A DNA stretch of 64,000 bases from Opitutaceae bacterium. GTDB lineage: Bacteria > Verrucomicrobiota > Verrucomicrobiia > Opitutales > Opitutaceae. The position numbers and the translations under genes were made by a program. The notes under the pieces are model-generated. The model saw only the letters and a list, made by a program, of their open reading frames with translations, made no database searches and had not been told where the DNA came from. Shown here piece by piece: positions 37,054 to 46,787 of the stretch (positions within the stretch are counted from its first letter, which is position 1; each line of letters begins with the position of its first letter). The DNA lies in the NCBI GenBank assembly GCA_018402455.1, contig JAGYIG010000003.1:62001-126000 (forward strand), given 5' to 3'.

Positions 37054-38590
37054 CCTCTTGCCTCCTTCGTCCCCGCCTCCCCTAGGTCTGCCGCCCTCGG
37101 TCTGCTGGGACAGGTGTAGCACCACCGCCTTTGCCGACCGGGCTCATGGCGTCGCCGTGTTGCCGATTTATGGGTTGGCCGGCCTGGGGCTGGGGATGGG
37201 TTGGGATGCCGAGGAAAACGTGGCGAGCGCTCTCTTGTCCGCCAGCGTGGCTTCACTGGAAAGCCACTCCATGCTCACGGTGCTGCCACCGCTGCGACTC
37301 GGGTTGGCTCCGTATCAAACGGCTCTGAGCGGAACGGACCCGGACACCCTGCATGAGGTGCTGCACGAACAGGCCGAAGGCATCCGCCGGACCGGGTTCA
37401 AGAAGTGGGTATTCTGGAGCAGTCACCCGTGGAATGCGGAGATTATTGACGCTATTTCCCGGGATATTCGCATCCGGCATAACCTGCAGACTTTTGTGAT
37501 CGAGATGGGCGGTTTGGGTCTTTCGTTGCACCCCCGTTTCCCCGAGGACCGGGCCCGCGTGCAGGCGCTGGCGGCCTTTCTGACCGGGCGTCGGCCCGTC
37601 ACGGAAGAAACAGGGGAACCCGTTGATCAACAGTTCCGTCCGGGGAACTGGACCCACCTTCCCCCGATCCCACCGCTGCGCGGGTCGCCCTCCCCTCCCG
37701 AGATACTGGCCGCGGCGGCTGAGCGGTTGAGCGGGCTCTGGCGGGAAGTCTTTCATCGACCCCATCTTGATTCCGCGGCCCTCCCGATGCCGGTGAGCTC
37801 ACCCGCTGCCGACACCCCGTTCGCGGAGCCCAGCCCGGTGACCCACGAGACCTTGAGCGCACTTTCGACCCCGCAGATCCGGCGGGTCGCCCAAGCGGAT
37901 GCGCCTCTCGTCGTCATTCCCATTGGGGCGATTGAGCAACATGGTCCGCACCTGCCCGTCGGGGTCGATACGATGATTGCCCAAACCGCCGCGGACGGTC
38001 TCAAGGCAAGGCTGGGCTCGGCGATTCAAGTCCTGCCCCCGATCGCCTATGGGAAAAGTAATGAGCATGAGGACTATCCCGGCACGGTCGGGATCAGCGC
38101 GCGTTCCTTGCGGCGCGTGATCCGCGGCCTGATTCGCAATCTTTACCAACTCGGATTCCGGCAATTTGCTGTGCTCAACACCCATGGTGGCAATAGTTCG
38201 GTGCTGGTTTACACCTTGAGGGAGCTCCAAAATGAACTCGGCGTGCGGGCGGGCATGCTGCGCCTGCCGACCAGTGACGAGCTCAGCCCGCAGGAGAAGA
38301 CCTGGGGGTTCCACGCCGGTGAATGGGAGACTTCCGTGATGTTGGCCATCGCTCCTGCTACGGTGGCGATGGATCGGGCCGTTTGCCACTATCCGGCTTT
38401 TTTGGCCGACGCCGGTGAGCTGCGTCCGGAAAACGCGTCCGCCATTTTCTCATGGCGGACGCGTGACATCGCGCCCGCGGGAGTGATGGGCGATGCCACC
38501 AAGGCCACGGCGACCAAGGGAGAAGGCTGGCTGCAGTTCGCCCTTGATCGTTTAGCAGACGACATCCGCCAACTACGATCGTCCGGTTGA
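36995..38590 (+). CDS. Creatininase-family protein with duplicated, degenerate N-terminal domain
   Basis: Up to 531 residues with two creatininase-type domains. The C-terminal copy (about 285-531) is complete: PIGAIEQHGPHLPVGVD (metal ligands E314, H316 and D325), NTHGGNSS and HAGEWETSVM. The N-terminal copy (about 50-255) keeps the framework, with LPIYGLAGLGLGMGWDAEEN aligning with the first motif and WSSHPWNAEII with the second, but has lost the metal ligands. The family includes creatininase and amidohydrolases of peptide-like substrates. The start is uncertain: 36995 (TTG) overlaps the previous gene by 59 bp, and TTG 37058 or later starts are possible. Confidence 0.8.
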   Translation: MRILIINTLAKLPFSLNPFNLLPPSSPPPLGLPPSVCWDRCSTTAFADRAHGVAVLPIYGLAGLGLGMGWDAEENVASALLSASVASLESHSMLTVLPPLRLGLAPYQTALSGTDPDTLHEVLHEQAEGIRRTGFKKWVFWSSHPWNAEIIDAISRDIRIRHNLQTFVIEMGGLGLSLHPRFPEDRARVQALAAFLTGRRPVTEETGEPVDQQFRPGNWTHLPPIPPLRGSPSPPEILAAAAERLSGLWREVFHRPHLDSAALPMPVSSPAADTPFAEPSPVTHETLSALSTPQIRRVAQADAPLVVIPIGAIEQHGPHLPVGVDTMIAQTAADGLKARLGSAIQVLPPIAYGKSNEHEDYPGTVGISARSLRRVIRGLIRNLYQLGFRQFAVLNTHGGNSSVLVYTLRELQNELGVRAGMLRLPTSDELSPQEKTWGFHAGEWETSVMLAIAPATVAMDRAVCHYPAFLADAGELRPENASAIFSWRTRDIAPAGVMGDATKATATKGEGWLQFALDRLADDIRQLRSSG

Positions 38591-38613
38591 GGAGCCGCCA
38601 CTCGGTTCACGCC

Positions 38614-38694
38614 GTAGGGGCTTCACTTGGCGAAGCCCGTTTCAGCCTGTCCGGCCCGCCCACCGCAGCGGGCGGCGTCAAGCGCCGCCCCTAC
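38614..38694. repeat. Compact palindromic element with 8-bp terminal inverted repeats
   Basis: The ends GTAGGGGC (38614-38621) and GCCCCTAC (38687-38694) are exact inverted repeats. Inside are a GCTTC...GAAGC hairpin and an 8-bp GGGCGGCG/CGCCGCCC hairpin with loop TCAAG (38670-38690). It lies between two convergent genes. The layout resembles REP/BIME or tiny MITE-like elements, and may also serve as a bidirectional transcription stop. Whether it is multicopy in the genome cannot be seen from here. Confidence 0.6.
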
Positions 38695-38718
38695 CCCGGC
38701 GTCCGGCCGGGGTTTAAT

Positions 38719-40305
38719 CTAGCGCTGGTGTTCCCGAGCGACCTCCGCGGCCCGGGCATACTGCATTCGAAAGTGGTTACCCAGCTCCTTGGCCAGCTCG
38801 AGTTCGCGCACTTTGTTGCGCGCTCCGATCACTTGCTGGACCCGACCTTGGGCGGTGTCATAATCGACGGCCGACATGTCCTGTAAAACGGTCAGAGCCT
38901 CGGGCGGCAGTCCCGCCTCAATAATGGTTTGCCACGCCTCCACCAGTTCGGCGTGGGCGTCGAAACCCATGACCCGAATAATGAAAGACATCTCTCTGAA
39001 CAAAAACCCCGTCCATTCCGCCCGGTAGACCAGCTGCTCCCCCGCGGCGTAGGGATTGTCATCCGGATCCGAACGGGAGGCCCGGTGGGCTTCGATATAA
39101 AAATCCCGCCTCACGGGCAAACGCCGCAAGGCAAAGTGACGGGGACCGCCCTCGGTCCCGGGTTCGAAATTCCAAATCTTCTGGCCGTCCATCGACATCA
39201 CAAATTCGATGAACAGCTCGGCCACTTCATGGTTGGGTGCCCCGCGAAGAATACCGATTGGATCCACCGAACTCACGCTACCGCCGGGAGGCGCCACGTA
39301 ATCCACCCGCTCACTGTCACCGCGGCGGCGCACCGCCTCGGCCTGTTGCCGGCCATAGAAATCAATGCACATCCCCACCGCGCAGTTTCCCGCAGCCACA
39401 TCAATCGGGGGTTTTTGGGACGAGTCGGTGAAGTAACGGCTGTTGGCCGCGGCCAACTGCAAGAGTTGCAGCCCACGGACCCAGCCGGCCCGCACGGCCC
39501 GGTCTTCATCCGCGGGGGTGAGCTCGAGCTCTTCCTGCATCTGCTGTTGGATGACGTTTTCGAACGCCTTCGCAATCGAGCCACTCTTGGTGGGATCCGT
39601 GAGAGCGACCGATCCCAGCAACCGGGGATCCCTCAGGTCTTCCCAACGGGACGGTGGAACCTCGATGCCCCGCAGCTTCAGGACATCACGATTGAAAATC
39701 ATGCCGTAGTTACTCAGCACGGTTCCGGTCCAACGGTGTTCGGGATCCCAATACCCCTCTCCCGCGTATTCCAAGGGGATGACATCTTCGGCAAACCAGT
39801 GGGGATGGGTCTCAAAGATCCGGGTCTTGACCAACTGTCCCATGCGGGCCTGCCGGATGAAATCGTAGGGACCTCCGCCAAAAAACAGATCAATCCCACA
39901 GCTCACCTCGGAGGCGAGGAAGGCGGCCCGGGCCGCGCGTTCGCGATCACTCGCATCGGCACCCAGCCGGCCATCCGCGAAGGCGCTTTGCACCTCATAG
40001 TCCCAGGGTTCACCCAAGGTTTTCACCCAATGATTGCGGAAAGAGGCGTTGTACTCCGAGGCGAGAAAACGGGCGATTTCACTGGTCCCGCCAATCACGC
40101 GCCAATCCATCGCGACGGAACGCCCGGTGCGCTCTTCATACCATTGGGCAAAGGCCAAACCGAATTCATGGCGAATCGCCTCATTGTGCGGCGTGATGAG
40201 GACGAGGACGTCATCTGCGGTCTCGGTGGATTCCGCGTCGGGCCGCAGCGCGAACGGCACGATGATCACCGCGGCCAAAGCCCCTATAATAATCCACTGT
40301 TTCAT
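38719..40305 (-). CDS. ABC transporter solute-binding protein (iron/putrescine-type)
   Basis: A 528-residue extracellular solute-binding protein with an N-terminal hydrophobic export or anchor segment (WIIIGALAAVIIVPFAL). The fold-type features LVLITPHNEAIRHEF, WRVIGGTSEIARFL and GIDLFFGGGPYDF fit the family-1 binding proteins of Fe(III) and related systems. It is longer than typical members (about 340), with a C-terminal extension of roughly 130 residues. The ABC ATPase gene lies 15 bp upstream. No permease gene is next to either. The substrate is unknown; iron is a guess from the ATPase type. Confidence 0.78.
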   Translation of the reverse strand: MKQWIIIGALAAVIIVPFALRPDAESTETADDVLVLITPHNEAIRHEFGLAFAQWYEERTGRSVAMDWRVIGGTSEIARFLASEYNASFRNHWVKTLGEPWDYEVQSAFADGRLGADASDRERAARAAFLASEVSCGIDLFFGGGPYDFIRQARMGQLVKTRIFETHPHWFAEDVIPLEYAGEGYWDPEHRWTGTVLSNYGMIFNRDVLKLRGIEVPPSRWEDLRDPRLLGSVALTDPTKSGSIAKAFENVIQQQMQEELELTPADEDRAVRAGWVRGLQLLQLAAANSRYFTDSSQKPPIDVAAGNCAVGMCIDFYGRQQAEAVRRRGDSERVDYVAPPGGSVSSVDPIGILRGAPNHEVAELFIEFVMSMDGQKIWNFEPGTEGGPRHFALRRLPVRRDFYIEAHRASRSDPDDNPYAAGEQLVYRAEWTGFLFREMSFIIRVMGFDAHAELVEAWQTIIEAGLPPEALTVLQDMSAVDYDTAQGRVQQVIGARNKVRELELAKELGNHFRMQYARAAEVAREHQR

Positions 40306-40320
40306 GGCGCGGTTCTTCCG

Positions 40321-41391
40321 TCAGGAGGTCAGCACCACCACATCCTGCTGTTCCACCTTGGCGTGCAGGACCTCGTCTCGGCCGGCCCCCAGATGCCGGG
40401 GGTTCAACTCGTAGACCTTCAGCCTTTGGTCACCGGCGAGAAACTCGTATTGTGCCACTTCGCCGAGGTAGACCGACTCGCCGATCCGCCCCGGCACGGA
40501 GTTGGTGTCACCGGCGGCCGTCGCCAGGGTCCAGCACTCCGGTCGAATGGATAACGTCACCTGGCTGCCGATACTCGGTTGGCTGGCGGGGTCTCCCAAC
40601 AGCCCATGGAATTGGCCGACGGCCGTGTCCACGGTCGCCTGTTCGCCCGAGCGCGCGCGCAGGGTGCCGGCGATAAAATCGGTTTCCCCGATGAAATGAG
40701 CCACGGTGCGTTGATGGGGGCGGCGGTAGACGTCGACCGGGGCCCCGACTTGCAAGATGTGTCCATCTTCCAGAATGGCCATCCGGTCGGAGATCGAGAG
40801 CGCCTCCTTCTGATCGTGGGTGACATACACGGTGGTGAGTTTGAATTCCTTGCAAACCCGCCGGATCTCGGTGCGCATCTCCAGTCTCAATTTGGCGTCG
40901 AGGTTGGAGAGGGGCTCATCGAGCAGCAGACAACGCGGTCGGATCACCAGCGCGCGGGCCAAGGCCACCCGTTGCTGCTGACCGCCGGAAAGTTGGTTGG
41001 GCGAGCGCTTGGCATAGGCGCCCATTTTCACCGAATCCAAGGCCTCCCCCACCCGTCGGGTGATCTCACTTTTCGACACCTTGCGCTCTTCCAGGCCGAA
41101 GGCCACGTTTTGCTCAACCGTCATGTGCGGCCACAAGGCGTAGCTCTGAAACATCATTCCCGTGTTGCGCCGGTGTGGTTCGAGTTTCGTGACATCCTCG
41201 TCACCAAACCGGATCCGGCCCTCTTCGGGGATATAGAACCCCGCCAAGCTGCGAAGCAGGGTGGTTTTGCCGCAACCGCTGGGGCCGAGCAGAAAAAACA
41301 GCTCTCCCGGCTCAATTCGCAGGTCCAATTGGTTGAGGGCGACCGTCGCGCCGAATCGCTTGGTGAGTTGGTCAACTTGGATCGAAATCAT
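40321..41391 (-). CDS. ABC transporter ATP-binding protein (FbpC/PotA type)
   Basis: A 356-residue ATPase. Walker A is GPSGCGKTT at about 37-45, the signature LSGGQQQRVALARAL follows near 135, Walker B is LLLDEPLSNLDAKLR and the H-loop is YVTHDQKEAL. A C-terminal TOBE-type regulatory domain (about 240-356) groups it with the CUT1/Fe/polyamine importer ATPases. It begins a two-gene operon with the solute-binding protein. The membrane permease must be encoded elsewhere or the system borrows one. The start is the ATG at 41391. Confidence 0.9.
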   Translation of the reverse strand: MISIQVDQLTKRFGATVALNQLDLRIEPGELFFLLGPSGCGKTTLLRSLAGFYIPEEGRIRFGDEDVTKLEPHRRNTGMMFQSYALWPHMTVEQNVAFGLEERKVSKSEITRRVGEALDSVKMGAYAKRSPNQLSGGQQQRVALARALVIRPRCLLLDEPLSNLDAKLRLEMRTEIRRVCKEFKLTTVYVTHDQKEALSISDRMAILEDGHILQVGAPVDVYRRPHQRTVAHFIGETDFIAGTLRARSGEQATVDTAVGQFHGLLGDPASQPSIGSQVTLSIRPECWTLATAAGDTNSVPGRIGESVYLGEVAQYEFLAGDQRLKVYELNPRHLGAGRDEVLHAKVEQQDVVVLTS

Positions 41392-41513
41392 GCGCCGAGG
41401 AGAAAGAAAGGAGACGATGACAGTCGGGTTCGTTCGGCCCCAAAGTCAACATCCTCGCACCAAGGCAGCTCCGGCCTTGCCCCGCTAGCACCAATCCTGC
41501 TGCATCAATCGGA

Positions 41514-42092
41514 ATGTCGAACACGCTGAAGCTCCACCCTGCTCACACCGATCTCGAGGCCATCCTCGTTACCGAAACTGCCATCAAGCGACGGATCAAG
41601 CGCTTGGGGACTCAGATCGCCGAGACTTATGGCGACGAAGAAATCACCGTCGTTTCGATCATCAATGGGGCGATTCTTTTTACCGCCGACTTGCTGCGCT
41701 TCATCCCCAACCCGGTGCGACTCGATTGCATTCGAATTTCCAGCTACCGCAATGAGACCAAATCGATCGGAAAACCCCAACTGCTCCACAGTCTGACCCT
41801 CGATGTCACCAACCGGCACGTGCTCCTCATCGACGACATTTTGGATACGGGCAAGACCTTGGCGATGGTCACCAAGACGATCACCAAACTCAAACCCGCC
41901 AGCCTGAAAACCTGCGTCCTACTGGACAAAAAAGGTCGTCGTGAAGTGCCGTTTGACGCTGAATTCGTCGGGTTTCAGATCCCGGACAAGTTTGTGGTCG
42001 GCTACGGTTTGGATTTCGCGGAACGCTATCGGAATCTACCTTGCATCGGGGTCTTGAAGCCCGAATTGCAAAACCCACCCGAGTGGGCCTAG
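41514..42092 (+). CDS. hpt: Hypoxanthine phosphoribosyltransferase
   Basis: A 192-residue purine salvage enzyme that converts hypoxanthine (and guanine) with PRPP to IMP (GMP). The PRPP motif is [14 protein letters not shown] at about 99-112. The flexible-loop region SSYRNETKS, and the C-terminal [22 protein letters not shown] used to bind purine, are conserved. It is transcribed divergently from the ABC ATPase and ends in an intrinsic terminator. Confidence 0.94.
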   Translation: MSNTLKLHPAHTDLEAILVTETAIKRRIKRLGTQIAETYGDEEITVVSIINGAILFTADLLRFIPNPVRLDCIRISSYRNETKSIGKPQLLHSLTLDVTNRHVLLIDDILDTGKTLAMVTKTITKLKPASLKTCVLLDKKGRREVPFDAEFVGFQIPDKFVVGYGLDFAERYRNLPCIGVLKPELQNPPEWA

Positions 42093-42097
42093 GGGGG

Positions 42098-42130
42098 GCG
42101 CCAGCGCTCCGGGCCGCGGCGCTTTTTTTT
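42098..42130 (+). terminator. Intrinsic terminator after hpt
   Basis: GCGCC pairs with GGCGC around a GC-rich loop, followed directly by eight T residues (42123-42130). It lies 5 bp after the hpt stop. Confidence 0.75.
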
Positions 42131-42164
42131 GAATAAACGGCCGGAGGCGTTCGTCCCATGGGGT

Positions 42165-43058
42165 ATGAAAACGCCCTTAATCCCCGCCGGATTGTTCGCC
42201 CTTGCCTTCGGGTTGGTTCCGACCGCAACGCCGCAATCACCTCTCCCGCGGTCCCCCGCCCTTATCCAACTTTTTTCCGGCACGCATTTTCGGGGTGAGG
42301 CCATCACCCTCCAGGCCGGTCAGCAGTTGGACGACTTCAATCACATTCGCTTCCCCAGTGGCCGTCATGCCAACAACCGGATCTCCTCCATCCGGATTAT
42401 AGGTGAAGCGGAAGTGACGTTTTTTGACTACCGCGGTTTTACCGGTGAATCCATCACCCTCACCCGTTCCGTGGCCCGACTCGAAGACATCCCTCAAAAG
42501 GCCCGCGGCGACTGGAACAACGCCCTTTCTTCGATCACCGCCCGCCCCCAAAGGGTCGTGGCACCCGGAGACCTCCGTCGCCCCGGACGGGCTTATGCTG
42601 CCCCCAACGGCTCCTGTTCCGAGCGGGGCCGACCGGGGAGTGAACGGGGAGCGCACCATCAGGCTGACCGGGTAACCTCCCACGCTTTTGGCCGGCAAAC
42701 CGTACGGGTGGTGACCCGAGCCTATGAAGACGTTTTGGGACGCCAACCCGATGCCAACGGCCTCGCCACTTATATCCGGGTGCTGGAAAAGCGCGGTTGG
42801 AGCGAGAGTCAATTGCGTCGAGAACTCCGTCGCAGTCCGGAATATCGAACCATTGTCGTGCCCCGTGAAATCAATGCCGCATACCGGGACATTCTGGGAC
42901 GTGACCCGGATCCTGCTGGCTTGAGCTTTTACAGCGCCAAAATGATCCGTGATGAATGGACCGTATCCCGTGTGCGCGACGCGTTGCGGCGCAGCCCCGA
43001 ATACGCCTCCCGAGGAAGAGACGAAGCCAAGCAGCCACGGGCGAGGAAATGGGGCTGA
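42165..43058 (+). CDS. Exported beta/gamma-crystallin plus DUF4214-repeat protein
   Basis: A 297-residue protein with a signal peptide (PLIPAGLFALAFGLVPTA). Residues about 35-125 carry two beta/gamma-crystallin-type Greek-key motifs (IQLFSGTHFRGEAITL and EVTFFDYRGFTGESITL), usually Ca2+-binding. The C-terminal part has two tandem repeats of about 45 residues, each AYxD[VI]LGRxPDxxGLxxY...LRRSPEYx, characteristic of DUF4214. The linker between (about 140-185) has low complexity, and another frame is also open there, so a pair of compensating indels cannot be excluded. The start is the ATG at 42165. Probably surface-exposed or secreted. Confidence 0.8.
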   Translation: MKTPLIPAGLFALAFGLVPTATPQSPLPRSPALIQLFSGTHFRGEAITLQAGQQLDDFNHIRFPSGRHANNRISSIRIIGEAEVTFFDYRGFTGESITLTRSVARLEDIPQKARGDWNNALSSITARPQRVVAPGDLRRPGRAYAAPNGSCSERGRPGSERGAHHQADRVTSHAFGRQTVRVVTRAYEDVLGRQPDANGLATYIRVLEKRGWSESQLRRELRRSPEYRTIVVPREINAAYRDILGRDPDPAGLSFYSAKMIRDEWTVSRVRDALRRSPEYASRGRDEAKQPRARKWG

Positions 43059-43086
43059 GGGTCCGGCGCCGGGGAAAGGAATCCAA

Positions 43087-43118
43087 CGAAAACGCCCCGC
43101 GGAAGCGGGGCGTTTTCG
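43087..43118. terminator. Bidirectional intrinsic terminator
   Basis: A perfect 14-bp stem, CGAAAACGCCCCGC with its exact complement, closes a GGAA tetraloop. An A-rich 5' side and T-rich 3' side give a U-tract on both strands. It lies between the convergent crystallin-type gene and clpC and should stop transcripts from both. Confidence 0.9.
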
Positions 43119-43147
43119 CCGCTGGGGCTACAATCCAGGCGCTCCGA

Positions 43148-45664
43148 TCAAGATGCGAAGTTCAGTTCGGCCGGGGAGGCCGGTTCCGCGGGCTCGATTT
43201 CTTCGAATTCCAGACGGTCGTCCTTGCAGATGACCTTGACCGGATTTCCATCCTTCACGGTGCCACGAATGATGGCTTCGGCGAGGGGATCCTCGAGGTA
43301 GTGCTCGACGGCTCGGCGCAGGGGTCGGGCACCGTATTTCTCGTCGTAGCCCTTGTCGATGAGCAGGGTCTTAGCCTCGGGGGTGAATTCCAAAGTGATG
43401 TTGCGGACGGTCAGTCGCTCCGCAAATTTGGCGACCTCGATCTCCACAATCTTCACCAAATCATCCTTGTTCAAGGGACGGAAAAAGATGATGTCGGAAA
43501 TCCGGTTTAAAAATTCAGGCTTAAACACCCGTTTGGCTTCTTCCAGGACCTTCTCGCGCATGGCTTCCCGATCACTGAAGCTTCCGGTCGCGGCGGTGAA
43601 GCCCATCGAGGTCTGGCGCTGCAGCAAGGTCGCTCCAACGTTTGAGGTCATGATGATGATTGTATTCCGAAAATCGACGTGGCGACCGAGGGAATCCGTC
43701 AAACGGCCATCCTCTAGAATTTGGAGCAAAAGTTGCAGCACATCGGGGTGGGCTTTTTCGACCTCGTCGAAAAGGATCACGGAATAAGGGGTCCGCCTCA
43801 CCGCTTCCGTCAGCTGCCCGCCCTCCTCATAGCCCACATAGCCGGGAGGCGAACCGACCAAGCGGGAGACGGCGAACTTCTCCATGTATTCGCTCATGTC
43901 GATCTGAACGAGGGCGTCCTGATTACCGAACATTTGCGCGGCGAGTTGTTTGGCGGTCTCGGTTTTGCCGACCCCGGTGGGCCCGACAAACATGAACGAG
44001 CCGATCGGACGACGTGGGTCCTTCAGGTCGGCGCGGGAACGGCGGAGGGCCCGGGCGATACTCACGGAGGCGATCTCCTGTCCGATCACGACCTTCTGGA
44101 TTTCATTCTCCAGGTTAAGCAGCCGCTCCGTTTCCTTTTTCTCCATCCGATTGAGCGGGATCCCGGTCCAGTCCGAAACCACCTGCATCATCAACTCATC
44201 GTCGATATTGATCTTGGTTTCTTCGCGGTCTTTTTTCCATTGCTCGGTGACCTGCTCCTGCTTGGCGCGCAGTTGTTTTTCAGTGTCACGAAACTGGGCC
44301 GCCTCTTCAAAATGCTGCTTGGCGATGGCGTCTTCCTTCTTTTTGCAGACCTCATCGATTTCCTGGGCGAGGGCTTCGATTTCGGGGGGGCGACTCAGCG
44401 AGGAGATCCGCGCCCGGGCTCCGGCTTCGTCCATCACGTCGATGGCCTTGTCCGGCAAAAAGCGTCCGGTGATGTAACGATCCGAAAGTTTCGCGGCCGT
44501 CTCGAGCGATGCGTCGGTGAAGATGGCTTTGTGATGCTCCTCATACTTGCCGCGGATGCCTTTCAGAATGGTTACGGTGTCCTCGACGGAAGGCGGCTCG
44601 ACTTTGACGGACTGGAAGCGACGGTCGAGCGCACTGTCCTTCTCGATATACTTCCGGTATTCATTGAGCGTGGTGGCGCCGATGCACTGCAGTTCCCCGC
44701 GGGAAAGGGCCGGCTTGAAGATGTTGGAGGCATCCATCGCGCCTTCGGCGGCCCCGGCACCGACAATGGTGTGGAGTTCGTCGATGAACAGAATGATGTT
44801 CTTGGCGCGTTTGATTTCGTCCATCACGGCCTTGATGCGCTCCTCGAACTGACCGCGGTATTTGGTGCCGGCGACCATCAAAGCGAGGTCGAGGGTGATG
44901 ACTTTTTTATCGATGAGGATTTCGGGCACGATCCCGTTGATGACCTCTTGGGCCAACCCCTCGACGATGGCGGTCTTGCCCACCCCGGCTTCCCCGATCA
45001 GCACCGGGTTGTTTTTGGTGCGACGGCACAGGATTTGAATCACCCGTCGAATTTCCTGCTTGCGGCCGACCACGGGATCCAGCTCGCCCTTTCGGGCCAA
45101 CTCGGTAAGGTCGCGGCCGAAGGCCTTCAGCGCCGGGGTTTTGACCTCCTTCTTGTCACCGTCGCTGCCGCCCCGCCCCGACGGAGTGCCCGCCTCTTCG
45201 GCTCCGGGGTCCTCTTCGCCACCGGAAAACTGGGGGTCGAGCTCGCGCAGGATTTCGTTGCGCGTGCGTTCGATGTCGATCTCGAGAGACTTCAAAACCC
45301 GGGCGGCCACGCCTTCGCCTTCCCGGAGCAGACCGAGCAGGATGTGTTCGGTACCGACATAGCTGTGGTTGAGGGCCTTGGCCTCCTTGCCGGCGAGCGC
45401 CAGCACCTTTTTCACCCGCGGGGTGTAGGGAATGCTGCCCTGGGTCTTGGATTCCGTGCCGGTGCCGACCTGTTTTTCCACCGCCCCGCGCACGGTTTCG
45501 AGGTCCAGCCCCATTTTTTGGAGAACGCTGACCGCAACCCCCTGTCCGAGTTTGATCAGCCCGAGCAGGATATGCTCGGTGCCCACGTAGTTGTGATTGA
45601 ATCGATCCGCTTCCTTGCGGGCCAAGGCGAGGACCTGTTGAGCGCGTGGTGTGAAATTATTCAT
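43148..45664 (-). CDS. clpC: AAA+ unfoldase ClpC
   Basis: An 838-residue Hsp100 protein. Two N-terminal Clp repeats ([14 protein letters not shown] and [14 protein letters not shown]) are present. AAA-1 has GEAGVGKTA and FIDELHT; a UVR-type middle domain ([19 protein letters not shown]) follows. AAA-2 has GPTGVGKTE and [11 protein letters not shown], and a ClpP-docking region lies near VGATLLQ. It unfolds substrates for ClpP. In Firmicutes it recognises proteins carrying phosphoarginine made by McsB; here the same two partners lie directly upstream on one transcript, so that pathway is strongly implied. ClpP is not in the window. Confidence 0.96.
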   Translation of the reverse strand: MNNFTPRAQQVLALARKEADRFNHNYVGTEHILLGLIKLGQGVAVSVLQKMGLDLETVRGAVEKQVGTGTESKTQGSIPYTPRVKKVLALAGKEAKALNHSYVGTEHILLGLLREGEGVAARVLKSLEIDIERTRNEILRELDPQFSGGEEDPGAEEAGTPSGRGGSDGDKKEVKTPALKAFGRDLTELARKGELDPVVGRKQEIRRVIQILCRRTKNNPVLIGEAGVGKTAIVEGLAQEVINGIVPEILIDKKVITLDLALMVAGTKYRGQFEERIKAVMDEIKRAKNIILFIDELHTIVGAGAAEGAMDASNIFKPALSRGELQCIGATTLNEYRKYIEKDSALDRRFQSVKVEPPSVEDTVTILKGIRGKYEEHHKAIFTDASLETAAKLSDRYITGRFLPDKAIDVMDEAGARARISSLSRPPEIEALAQEIDEVCKKKEDAIAKQHFEEAAQFRDTEKQLRAKQEQVTEQWKKDREETKINIDDELMMQVVSDWTGIPLNRMEKKETERLLNLENEIQKVVIGQEIASVSIARALRRSRADLKDPRRPIGSFMFVGPTGVGKTETAKQLAAQMFGNQDALVQIDMSEYMEKFAVSRLVGSPPGYVGYEEGGQLTEAVRRTPYSVILFDEVEKAHPDVLQLLLQILEDGRLTDSLGRHVDFRNTIIIMTSNVGATLLQRQTSMGFTAATGSFSDREAMREKVLEEAKRVFKPEFLNRISDIIFFRPLNKDDLVKIVEIEVAKFAERLTVRNITLEFTPEAKTLLIDKGYDEKYGARPLRRAVEHYLEDPLAEAIIRGTVKDGNPVKVICKDDRLEFEEIEPAEPASPAELNFAS

Positions 45665-45686
45665 GAAATTAGGGGGTGAAGACGGG

Positions 45687-46787
45687 TCAGTTTAATCGCT
45701 TCCGTGAGGGCTCATAAACGGGAGTAGAGAATTTGGCAAATTCGGAGCGGAGATGTTCCGCCCGAAGTCGGTCCCGCTCGTCTGATTCGATCTCTGTTTG
45801 ACCGGCACGGTGCTGGATGTGGCCGGGTTGCGATTCGATGAAAAGTCGGTCGATACCCACCCGCTGCTCTTCCGGGAAATACCCCAGATCCACCCCGAGA
45901 CGCACGAGGGACAAAAGGTTCATGGCTTCGGCCGAGCTGATAAGGTGGGCGTGATTGAGCACACCAAAAGCGCGGCCGATCTTGTCGGGGAGTTTGGCGG
46001 GGTCGTTTTCCAGCAACCGGTCCCGGGCGTTCAACTCGTGCTCCACAATCGATTTCAGCACGTTTTGCAGGCGCTTGATGATCACGGTTTCGGTTTCGCC
46101 CAAGGTGGTCTGGTTGGAGATTTGAAAGATGCTGCCGCTGGCGTCGGAGCCTTCGCCGAATTGACCGCGAACCACCATACCGAGTTGATTGACGGCCCGA
46201 ACCACCTTTTCCATCTGTCCGGCGATGACCAGGGCCGGCAGGTGCATCATGGCCGAGGCCCGCAGACCGGTGCCCAAGTTGGTGGGGCAGGCGGTCAGAT
46301 AGCCCAGCTTGGCCGAGAAGGCGTAATTGAGGCTCTGCTCCAACGCACTGTCCAGCGCATCGATGGTGGTCCAAGCTTTGCGCAACTGGAAGCCCGTGCG
46401 TAGGACTTGGATACGCAAATGGTCCTCCTCGTTGACCATCACCGAGATACTCTGGTCGCGATTAATAACCACCCCGGATCCTTTTCCGGTCCCGCTCAAT
46501 TCCCGGCTGATCAAATGGCGCTCCACCAGCAGCAAACGCTCGGCCGGGCTCAAGTCTTCGATCCGCGCACTGGTGCTGCGTTTCAGCCCGGGCGTCTCAC
46601 TCAACGATTCCTGGCATTGCCGCAGCACGTCCTGCCGTTCCGCGGCGTCGGCCCGCCCCGGAAACCGGTGGTCCGCCAGATTCCGCGCCAGTCGCACCCG
46701 CGTCATCAGGACGACCGGACACTTGGACTCCCGGTTGTCGGTCAACTCCGCTGGTGCGCTGATGATTTTTTTGAAATCAGAGGACAT
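45687..46787 (-). CDS. mcsB: Protein arginine kinase McsB
   Basis: A 366-residue phosphagen-kinase-fold enzyme that phosphorylates arginine side chains. The phospho-binding and catalytic signatures are present: MTRVRLARNL, NEEDHLRIQ, YLTACPTNLGTGLRAS and RGQFGEGSDASG. A C-terminal RDRLRAEHLRSEF segment follows. The NEEDHLR motif and the absence of the N-terminal phosphagen domain distinguish it from creatine/arginine kinases. Its start overlaps the mcsA stop (TGATG), and clpC follows 22 bp after its stop. Marking proteins with phosphoarginine for ClpCP degradation is the known role in Bacillus. Confidence 0.93.
   Translation of the reverse strand: MSSDFKKIISAPAELTDNRESKCPVVLMTRVRLARNLADHRFPGRADAAERQDVLRQCQESLSETPGLKRSTSARIEDLSPAERLLLVERHLISRELSGTGKGSGVVINRDQSISVMVNEEDHLRIQVLRTGFQLRKAWTTIDALDSALEQSLNYAFSAKLGYLTACPTNLGTGLRASAMMHLPALVIAGQMEKVVRAVNQLGMVVRGQFGEGSDASGSIFQISNQTTLGETETVIIKRLQNVLKSIVEHELNARDRLLENDPAKLPDKIGRAFGVLNHAHLISSAEAMNLLSLVRLGVDLGYFPEEQRVGIDRLFIESQPGHIQHRAGQTEIESDERDRLRAEHLRSEFAKFSTPVYEPSRKRLN

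Noticed and set aside
38929-40554. Plus-strand ORF of 541 codons opposite the solute-binding protein
   Set aside because: Antisense shadow in GC-rich sequence; the minus-strand gene has a signal segment and family features.
42580-42690. Possible pair of compensating frameshifts in the crystallin/DUF4214 protein
   Set aside because: Another frame is open across the linker, but the annotated frame is continuous and linkers evolve freely, so no break needs to be assumed.
43721-45679. Long plus-strand ORF of 652 codons opposite clpC
   Set aside because: It is the antisense shadow of clpC, whose ClpC motifs are complete; the antisense product resembles no known protein.
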